From: Candidatus Cloacimonadota bacterium
GTDB taxonomy: Bacteria > Cloacimonadota > Cloacimonadia > Cloacimonadales > TCS61
DNA: 21,165 nt
Direction: 5' to 3'
Assembly: GCA_030626645.1 (NCBI GenBank)
Contig: DAOUTP010000008.1
Coordinates: forward strand, 1-21,165
Shown here: piece by piece, positions 15,556 through 21,165 of the stretch
Layout of the letters: every line of letters begins with the position of its first letter
Position numbering within the stretch: position 1 is the stretch's first letter
Made by a program: the position numbers and the translations under genes
The notes under the pieces: generated by a model
The model's database searches: none
Told to the model about the DNA's origin: nothing
The model's input: the letters and a program-made list of their open reading frames with translations, nothing else

Positions 15556-16467
15556 TTATTTTTGTGAAGTTTTAGAAAGTGAAAAATCCAATTTTACTTT
15601 GCGCTTGCTTCTAATAATAAAATACAATCCAATTAATGATGGTAATAGGACATTAAAAATAAATACGGTTAAAGAAACTGTTATTGCTGTTTCCGACGAG
15701 ATGCCATATTTCGAGAGCACCTCAATTGCAAATTTTTCCCGCAAACCTAAACCTGCATAAGTTATAGGAATAAGATTAGAAAATAATATTAATGGAACGG
15801 AAACAATTGCTGAAAAGATATGGAAATGTAGAAAATTATTTAGTAAAATAAAATATTGAAAAATTGTAAGGGACATATAAACAATCTGCATAATAAAAAT
15901 TCTGGGAATGATCTTCAAATATTGTTTAAAATACTTAGTAAAATTATTTTTTCTATCAAGATGTTTTAAAAGATAGATTATAAATGGAAGGAAAATAATA
16001 AAAACAAATGCTAAGATTGTAGGCAAAATGAATTTACTTCTAAAATAAAAAACCGCAGCAAAGCTGGCAGACAAAAGATTTATCCATATCTGAAAGAATT
16101 TCTCAATGCCTACAGACATGAATGATAATTTTTTTTCATTATTCACATAAAACATTTTTCCAACAACTGCATGACCACCGGGAATTAAAAACCGCAACGC
16201 ATGACCGATCATGTGCGAACTAAATATCTCAGATTTTTTTGGATTGTATTCTGGATTGATCTTAAGATAAGAACCCCAATTAAGGTATTCAATAAATATT
16301 TTTATTCCTGCTGTAAATATAATCAATAATATAGAAGAAAGTTTTAATTCTATGAATGAAATATATAATTGGTGGAAATTGATCTTTCGAAAAATAAAAT
16401 AGAGAATAACTGATGTTATGATGATCTTGATGAAATAAAAATAACGATTTCTAATTAATTTTTCCAT
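15556..16467 (-). CDS. YbhN/AglD-type (UPF0104) integral membrane protein
   Basis: A 303-residue inner-membrane protein of the lysylphosphatidylglycerol-synthetase membrane-domain superfamily. Proteins of this group are linked to lipid or lipid-linked sugar flipping and glycosyl transfer. About eight hydrophobic helices are seen. Conserved spots include RFLIPGGHAVVGKMFYV, IEKFFQIWINLL and the late PITYAGLGLREKFAIEVL, the family's usual P-x-x-x-x-GLGxRE turn. The ATG at 16467 is preferred: GAGGG lies eight nt before it and almost touches the alternative TTG at 16473. It overlaps the end of the glycosyltransferase gene by 13 bases. It is the last gene of the cassette Wzi-like protein, glycosyltransferase, flippase-like protein, so it may move or present the lipid the transferase works on. 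No soluble synthetase domain is attached. Confidence 0.82.
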   Translation of the reverse strand: MEKLIRNRYFYFIKIIITSVILYFIFRKINFHQLYISFIELKLSSILLIIFTAGIKIFIEYLNWGSYLKINPEYNPKKSEIFSSHMIGHALRFLIPGGHAVVGKMFYVNNEKKLSFMSVGIEKFFQIWINLLSASFAAVFYFRSKFILPTILAFVFIIFLPFIIYLLKHLDRKNNFTKYFKQYLKIIPRIFIMQIVYMSLTIFQYFILLNNFLHFHIFSAIVSVPLILFSNLIPITYAGLGLREKFAIEVLSKYGISSETAITVSLTVFIFNVLLPSLIGLYFIIRSKRKVKLDFSLSKTSQK

Positions 16468-17486
16468 ATCCAATTCCCTCTTAATCCCACGATTGAGTAA
16501 TAAATTACGTAATAAGGATAAACAGCAATGAATAAAATATCTGTTAGATGAAATTCATATTTATGCTTTATGATATTAGCAGACCAGAATAAAATTGCCC
16601 CAAGAAAATAACTTAAGAAACTCTGCCACTCCTTAACTATAAATATTTTATAAGGAAGATACAAATAGAATAGAAATATTAAGATGGAAAAGAATTGAAA
16701 TAGGGGAGACGACATCCTAAATTTCCCGTATTTCCTTTTATCTCTATAATGTGAGTTAAGATGGTCTACTTCCGTTAAAACGAATTGTTCCGGATTATAT
16801 CTTATTTCCCAGTCAGTTTTTTTAATCAGATTCAAGAGTTGTTTATCATCTCCGGCAATATTCTGCTTGATCTTTTCATAACCCCCTACCTGCTCAAATG
16901 CTTTCTTTCGAACTGCCATATTGCCACCGGCTGCACTGAAAGGAAATCCCAGTCCGATCGTGCAAGCAAAGACCGCTGAGGACATTTGATTGCAAAATCT
17001 TCTAAAGCTTCCCGCATTGCTTTCTTCATAGCTCCCGACTACAAAACCTGTTTTATCTGTGAAATAATTATTATAGGAGCTTACCCAGTCATTTTGTGGG
17101 AAGCAGTCGGCATCTGTAAACAGCAGGATTTCATATTTAGCATTCTCTGCTGCAAGTTTTAGAGCGGCTTTTTTCCCAAGATATTCTTTACTTTTTTCTT
17201 TTAAATGAAAAGAACTTGCATTTAATTGTTTATCACAAAAGGCTTTGATCAAGTTTGAAGAATTATCGCTCGAGGCATCATCAACTATTATGATCTCGAA
17301 CTTCTCATTCGGATAACCCAGATTTATCATTGAACTAAATAGTTTTGGAAGATTCTTCTCTTCGTTTCGGCAGGCGATAATTATTGAATAGTTCATTTCA
17401 TTAACTTCTGTTACTTTCCATGAACGTAAAATTCCCATTCCAAGAATAATGAGAAACAAAGAAAAGATGAATACAAATGGATCCAT
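16455..17486 (-). CDS. Membrane-bound family 2 glycosyltransferase
   Basis: A 343-residue glycosyltransferase with one N-terminal helix (residues 3-20), a GT-A domain, and three or so C-terminal helices (about 262-335). The GT2 motifs are clear: SIIIACRNEEKNLPKLF (34-50), the nucleotide-sugar VDDASSDNS (68-76), the metal-binding DAD (125-127) and AGDDKQLL (211-218) holding the likely catalytic acid. FPFSAAGGNMAVRKKAF lies between them. The QxxRW of processive synthases is not seen; KRKYGKF stands in that region. The enzyme probably transfers sugar to a lipid or glycan at the inner membrane. Sugar and acceptor are unknown. Its ATG comes one base after the stop of the Wzi-like gene, and its end overlaps the flippase-like gene. 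Confidence 0.88.
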   Translation of the reverse strand: MDPFVFIFSLFLIILGMGILRSWKVTEVNEMNYSIIIACRNEEKNLPKLFSSMINLGYPNEKFEIIIVDDASSDNSSNLIKAFCDKQLNASSFHLKEKSKEYLGKKAALKLAAENAKYEILLFTDADCFPQNDWVSSYNNYFTDKTGFVVGSYEESNAGSFRRFCNQMSSAVFACTIGLGFPFSAAGGNMAVRKKAFEQVGGYEKIKQNIAGDDKQLLNLIKKTDWEIRYNPEQFVLTEVDHLNSHYRDKRKYGKFRMSSPLFQFFSILIFLFYLYLPYKIFIVKEWQSFLSYFLGAILFWSANIIKHKYEFHLTDILFIAVYPYYVIYYSIVGLRGNWIWKN

Positions 17487-17487
17487 A

Positions 17488-19050
17488 TTAATATGATGCC
17501 TGGTAACTTATACTTAATTGATGCTCAAGGATGTTGCTGTCAATTTTCGAAATTGAATGACCGAATAATACACGATGATGTGTTAAAGGCTGCCATTTTA
17601 GAATTATTCTTATCTCAATCTCTTCAGTTTTGTCTCCTTCAAGCCAGTTTGCTGTATCATCTGGTCTGGTTTCATAATTTATACCGAAATCATTTCCCAA
17701 ACTTCCTTGTTTTGTAAATGAACTATGGATGTTTGCTGATAAGCATTTTAGTAAACCAAAGTTAAATTCTCCCGCAATCTGAAGAAGATTGCTACCATCC
17801 GGGAAGCCAAGTCCGATCCCATCATGTGAATATTTGTTGTGCAATATCTTATGTGTATATAACCATGGTCGAATAGCTGTGAATTCAATTGTGATCCGTG
17901 TATCATTATTCTTGTTGATTAAATATGAATTTCCTAATTGAACTGCATATTTATTACCCCACCAGTCTGTGAATATCTTACTTCTGCTTAATTCATCAAA
18001 AATAAAGTTTACATAGAAAGTATTTTGAGATAAAGGCTTCATATTCATTCCAGCAAATATGAGTACGTTATCTCTATCACGCAAATTATGTTCAGTGGCG
18101 CGCAGGAAAGTTTGAGGAAGAAGATAACTTGGGTCAATACTTCTGCCGCCATATATTACTTCCTCTCCAGCAAAGAAATGAAATTTAGAATTAGGTTTCC
18201 AATCCAATTTTTTAACTGCTATGTATTTATCATTATAATCTTTGTAGATCGGTTCACCAAGCTCATTCACATTAGTACTGTCCGGTATCAGAGTTCCATG
18301 CATTAATGAAATAGAGAATTTGTTAAAATCCAGTTTCCCGCTGAAATAGCCATAGTCGTTACAGGCATCATTTAGGATCACACTTCCACCAATGTTATTC
18401 CCAATAACGTGTGTTCCTCGTCCGATAATTAGAGAACCATATCTCTTCTTATATACGATTTTACCACTAACGTTATCGATCGATGTTTGCACATTATCAT
18501 CAGATTTTTGTGACCAGCTATCGTTTATAGGAGATGTTTTAAATAAATCTTCATCACCTGTAAAATGTCCCGTCCACCAATAACCGTCTATAAAAAGGGT
18601 ATTATCAATATTTGCAAATAACTTAGTTCCATAGTAAACGAAAGAGTATTTGTTCTCTTGTAATATATTTGAAAAGTAATCAGCACCAGTAAACAAATCA
18701 AAGTATAAATATGAATTCAAAGGTAAATCATTGCGACGAATAATATGTGCAAAAGGCTTGTCCTTATATTTAATAGGAGTATGTATTTGCAGAAAATGTG
18801 AAGGAATATCTTCATTAGAGAAAAAGTTCATTGTGGCATTTTTAAAATTAGATAATGATGATGTAGCCAGTTTAAATTGAGTGTAATTTTTACGTCTCAC
18901 CATTGAAGGAAAGTATACACGATCATCAAACCTTTCTTCCAAAAAAGAAAAATGATTCTGAGAAGTTATCTCAGTTGTATTCCAATCAATTTCAGATGCT
19001 ACAACATTAAACGAATATAATATAAAAACAAATAATAATATCTTTTTCAT
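17488..19050 (-). CDS. Wzi-like capsule-assembly family outer-membrane protein
   Basis: A 520-residue exported protein. The ATG at 19050 follows TGAGGAC and opens a signal peptide (MKKILLFVFILYSFNVVAS, mature from about E20); an ATG at 19134 would place 28 unrelated residues ahead of it. The central part matches the Wzi-type pattern: GSLIIGRGTHVIGNNIGG (205-222), YFSGKLDFNKFSISLMHG, then KYIAVKKLDWKP, GEEVIYGGRSIDPSYLLP (295-312), TFLRATEHNLRDRDNVLIFAG and YVNFIFDELS. The C-terminus ends SISYQASY with an aromatic last residue, as barrels do. E. coli Wzi is a lectin barrel that holds group 1 capsule on the cell surface. Here the partner would be the product of the two downstream genes, a glycosyltransferase and a flippase-like protein. 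No Wza, Wzb or Wzc gene is in the window. Confidence 0.78.
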   Translation of the reverse strand: MKKILLFVFILYSFNVVASEIDWNTTEITSQNHFSFLEERFDDRVYFPSMVRRKNYTQFKLATSSLSNFKNATMNFFSNEDIPSHFLQIHTPIKYKDKPFAHIIRRNDLPLNSYLYFDLFTGADYFSNILQENKYSFVYYGTKLFANIDNTLFIDGYWWTGHFTGDEDLFKTSPINDSWSQKSDDNVQTSIDNVSGKIVYKKRYGSLIIGRGTHVIGNNIGGSVILNDACNDYGYFSGKLDFNKFSISLMHGTLIPDSTNVNELGEPIYKDYNDKYIAVKKLDWKPNSKFHFFAGEEVIYGGRSIDPSYLLPQTFLRATEHNLRDRDNVLIFAGMNMKPLSQNTFYVNFIFDELSRSKIFTDWWGNKYAVQLGNSYLINKNNDTRITIEFTAIRPWLYTHKILHNKYSHDGIGLGFPDGSNLLQIAGEFNFGLLKCLSANIHSSFTKQGSLGNDFGINYETRPDDTANWLEGDKTEEIEIRIILKWQPLTHHRVLFGHSISKIDSNILEHQLSISYQASY

Positions 19051-19083
19051 ATAGTCCTCAAAATTTAATAAACATGAATATTT

Positions 19084-19110
19084 AAAGCTAATAATGGGAA
19101 ATGATGTCAA
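19084..19110 (-). promoter_or_regulatory. Putative promoter of the Wzi-like cassette
   Basis: On the minus strand TTGACA (19110-19105) is followed after 18 nt by TTTAAA (19086-19081). It lies 54 nt before the chosen ATG. Confidence 0.45.
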
Positions 19111-19128
19111 GAAAAAGGTGATGTAGTG

Positions 19129-19175
19129 TATCATAACAAAATTAGTATTTCAAATTTTATGATATATTATCATAA
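19129..19175. promoter_or_regulatory. Operator-like palindrome plus a third half-site in the divergent promoter region
   Basis: TTATGATA (19157-19164), TAT, then TATCATAA (19168-19175) form a perfect inverted repeat. The half-site TATCATAA occurs again at 19129-19136. The palindrome ends seven nt before the plus-strand TTGACT at 19183. The extra half-site lies 18 nt upstream of the minus-strand TTGACA. A dimeric regulator bound here could act on both genes. Confidence 0.5.
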
Positions 19176-19182
19176 TAATGAC

Positions 19183-19211
19183 TTGACTTAACTAAATTAG
19201 AAAATCCTTTT
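19183..19211 (+). promoter_or_regulatory. Putative promoter of the receiver-PEP/pyruvate-binding gene
   Basis: TTGACT at 19183-19188, 19 nt, then TTTT at 19208-19211. It lies 46 nt before the ATG. Confidence 0.45.
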
Positions 19212-19234
19212 AACAAAAAAATATTAGAGGCAAT

Positions 19235-21165
19235 ATGAATCTTAAAGAATTGAATTATTATTACAACAAATTTAAATTTGGTGAAGATAATTTCCATGAA
19301 ATGATGAAGAAAAAAGTAAATGAGATTTTGCTTGTCTCCACGTTCTACGATGCCTATATTTTTGAGCAGGATGGACGACTTTCGGAACAGATCCATGGTG
19401 AATATATGCAGCTTAACTTAAGTACAGCTCCCAGAATAACCAGTGTTCCGACCGGAGTTCAGGCCTTGGAACTTCTTAAAACAAGAAATTTCGATCTCGT
19501 TATAACTATGATGCGAATAGGCGAGATCAGTCCATTTAAACTGAGTAAAAAGATAAAGAAAAAATATCCTGATCTACCAATACTTCTTCTTCTAAATGTT
19601 TCTAATGATGTGGGACTGATAGATAAAGAAAGCGAAGAGATGAAATATATTGATAACGTTTTTAGTTGGAATGGTGACAGTAAAATATTTCTTACGATGA
19701 TAAAATATGTGGAAGATAAATTGAATGTGAAAAATGATACTGAAATTGGAAATGTTCGGGTCGTATTATTGGTTGAGGATTCCATTCATTACTATTCTAT
19801 GTTCCATCCATTACTTTATTCAGAGATTCTTAAACAAACACAACGACTTATAGGTGAAGAACTTAATGATATTAATAAGCGATATAGAATGCGGGGTCGA
19901 CCCAAAGTATTACTTTGTCACTCATTTGAAGAAGCAATAAATACTTTTGAAGAATACAAGGATTATGTAATAGCGATAATTTCTGATATTAGATATAATT
20001 ACCAGGGCAAGATACACCCTAAGGCAGGGATTAAGCTTATACGGCATATGCAGATGCACAATGTTGAATGTCCAATATTGCTGCAATCTTCAGAATTGGA
20101 AAACAAAAAAGATGCAGAAGATCTAGGAGTTAGTTTCCTTAATAAAAATTCTAAAACTCTTCTTCATGATCTGCAAAAATTCGTTTTGGAAAACTTGGGT
20201 TTTGGTGATTTCATTTTTAGAGATAAAAATGGAATTGAACTTGATCGTGCAAATTCTCTGGATTCATTTAGTGAGAAATTAAAATCAATACCTGATGAGT
20301 CTTTAACATTCCACAGTGAACATAACCATTTTTCTGCCTGGTTAATTGCCCATGGTGAATTTCTTATTTCTAAACGATTGAAAACAATTAATGTTGAAGA
20401 TTTTAATGAGATCAGAAATTTCAGGAAGACCTTAATTGATATTTTTAAAGAGGTTAAGCATGTAAGAACACGAGGGAAAATTCTACTTTTTGATAAAAAC
20501 TCATTAAACATTGAAGAGGGGATAATTAGGCTTGCTGAAGGCTCTCTTGGTGGTAAGGGTCGAGGATTGGCATTTTTAAACTCCCTTTTTGTTTCGATGG
20601 ATATTGAACAAAAGTTTAAAGATGTAAGTATAAAAATTCCTAAAACTTTTATTATTGGAACCAGTGAATATGACCAATTTCTGGAAAAGAATAAAATTGG
20701 CTCATGGTTGGTTGAGAAAAGTGATCTGGAGATAAAAAAATTTTTTGTTAAAGGTAAACTGTCTTCTGAGTTAAATGAAATTCTTATAGAATTTACAGAG
20801 AAAGTAGATTATCCTATTGCTGTTCGTTCATCTGGACTATTAGAAGATTCACAATCACAACCATTTGCTGGAATTTATGATACATTTATGCTCCCCAATA
20901 ATAATGAAGATAACAATATCCGTCTAACACAAATGGAAAATGCAATTAAATTAGTCTTTGCATCTGTGTTTTTAAAATCAGCAAGGAATTATCTGGAGAG
21001 CATCAATTATAAACTTGAAGAAGAAAAAATGGCTGTGATCATTCAAGAATGTGTTGGTGATCAATTCGATGGATATTATTATCCGCATTTCTCCGGTGTG
21101 GGTCAATCATACAATTTTTATCCTACTTCATATTTAAAGAACAGCGATGGAATTGTATCACTGGC
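19235..21165 (+). CDS. Tandem-receiver protein fused to a PEP synthase/PPDK-type nucleotide-binding domain (3' truncated)
   Basis: The frame is open from the ATG at 19235 (AGAGG ahead of it) to the window end: 643 codons with no stop. Residues 28-165 resemble a receiver domain, but M92 stands where the phospho-acceptor Asp should be (DLVITMMR against the usual DLVITDMR), so it cannot be phosphorylated in the normal way. Residues 174-320 form a second receiver with acidic pocket E181/D182, phospho-acceptor D251 in IISDIRY, a LLQSS switch and a late Lys. A helical linker follows. From about 425 begins a PPDK_N-like domain: EGSLGGKGRGLAFL (G439, G440, K441) and AVRSSGLLEDSQSQPFAG (R531), the ATP-grasp part of PEP synthase and PPDK. 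Whether the phosphohistidine and PEP-binding domains follow cannot be seen. Related receiver-PPDK_N proteins occur in Bacteroidetes-like lineages; no function is established that I know of. Confidence 0.88.
   Translation, partial: MNLKELNYYYNKFKFGEDNFHEMMKKKVNEILLVSTFYDAYIFEQDGRLSEQIHGEYMQLNLSTAPRITSVPTGVQALELLKTRNFDLVITMMRIGEISPFKLSKKIKKKYPDLPILLLLNVSNDVGLIDKESEEMKYIDNVFSWNGDSKIFLTMIKYVEDKLNVKNDTEIGNVRVVLLVEDSIHYYSMFHPLLYSEILKQTQRLIGEELNDINKRYRMRGRPKVLLCHSFEEAINTFEEYKDYVIAIISDIRYNYQGKIHPKAGIKLIRHMQMHNVECPILLQSSELENKKDAEDLGVSFLNKNSKTLLHDLQKFVLENLGFGDFIFRDKNGIELDRANSLDSFSEKLKSIPDESLTFHSEHNHFSAWLIAHGEFLISKRLKTINVEDFNEIRNFRKTLIDIFKEVKHVRTRGKILLFDKNSLNIEEGIIRLAEGSLGGKGRGLAFLNSLFVSMDIEQKFKDVSIKIPKTFIIGTSEYDQFLEKNKIGSWLVEKSDLEIKKFFVKGKLSSELNEILIEFTEKVDYPIAVRSSGLLEDSQSQPFAGIYDTFMLPNNNEDNNIRLTQMENAIKLVFASVFLKSARNYLESINYKLEEEKMAVIIQECVGDQFDGYYYPHFSGVGQSYNFYPTSYLKNSDGIVSL

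Noticed and set aside
16455..16473. TTG at 16473 as the start of the YbhN-type gene.
   Set aside because: GAGGG lies one or two bases from the TTG but eight bases from the ATG at 16467, which is the normal spacing.
19459..20511. Minus-strand open frames at 19459-19785 and 20164-20511.
   Set aside because: They lie antisense to the long plus-strand frame with clear receiver and PPDK_N motifs, show no motif of their own, and are shadow frames.

Overview
The window is an A+T-rich, densely packed bacterial chromosome segment from a diderm: it carries lipoproteins, two likely outer-membrane barrels and exported proteins. No tRNA, rRNA, IS element, phage gene or CRISPR array was seen. The gene set suggests an anaerobic bacterium of the wider Bacteroidetes/Cloacimonadota kind. 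The pointers are a short-chain-type threonine dehydrogenase beside Kbl, a BMP/nucleoside ABC importer, a receiver-PEP/pyruvate-binding fusion protein, Ig-like lipoproteins, and promoters with TTGAC but no TATAAT. This placement is an inference and is not proven.

Layout. (1) Positions 1-855 hold the 3' end of a conserved protein of unknown function. It converges on a secreted Cache-domain protein (877-1437, minus). (2) 1631-4199 is a plus-strand operon of short-chain threonine dehydrogenase, acpS and kbl, ended by a strong terminator. Tdh plus Kbl convert threonine to glycine and acetyl-CoA, and AcpS makes holo-ACP from CoA. (3) 4344-9080 is a complete purine-nucleoside-type importer: a double-NBD ATPase and two permeases with ATGA overlaps, then the BMP-family lipoprotein with its own promoter and a terminator. 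(4) 9160-13070 is an information-processing run of rsmI, ybaB and recR. It continues through 1-nt and 8-nt overlaps into a secreted lipase-like hydrolase and an Ig-like lipoprotein. (5) 13352-14308 is an unassigned outer-membrane protein with its own promoter and terminator, followed by a radical SAM/SPASM protein (14453-15475). (6) 15556-19050 is a minus-strand envelope cassette: Wzi-like outer-membrane protein, family 2 glycosyltransferase, and YbhN/AglD-type membrane protein. (7) From 19235 to the window end runs a large 3'-truncated gene with two receiver domains, the first lacking its phospho-acceptor Asp, followed by a PEP synthase/PPDK-type nucleotide-binding domain.

Nearly every inferred transcription-unit start carries TTGAC(A/T) 42-146 nt before the start codon, and usually a T-run instead of TATAAT about 17-20 nt further on. 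Both divergent intergenic regions also hold operator-like palindromes. The most distinctive items are the receiver-PEP/pyruvate fusion with its palindromic operator, the Wzi-glycosyltransferase-flippase cassette, and the acpS gene lodged between the two threonine-degradation genes.
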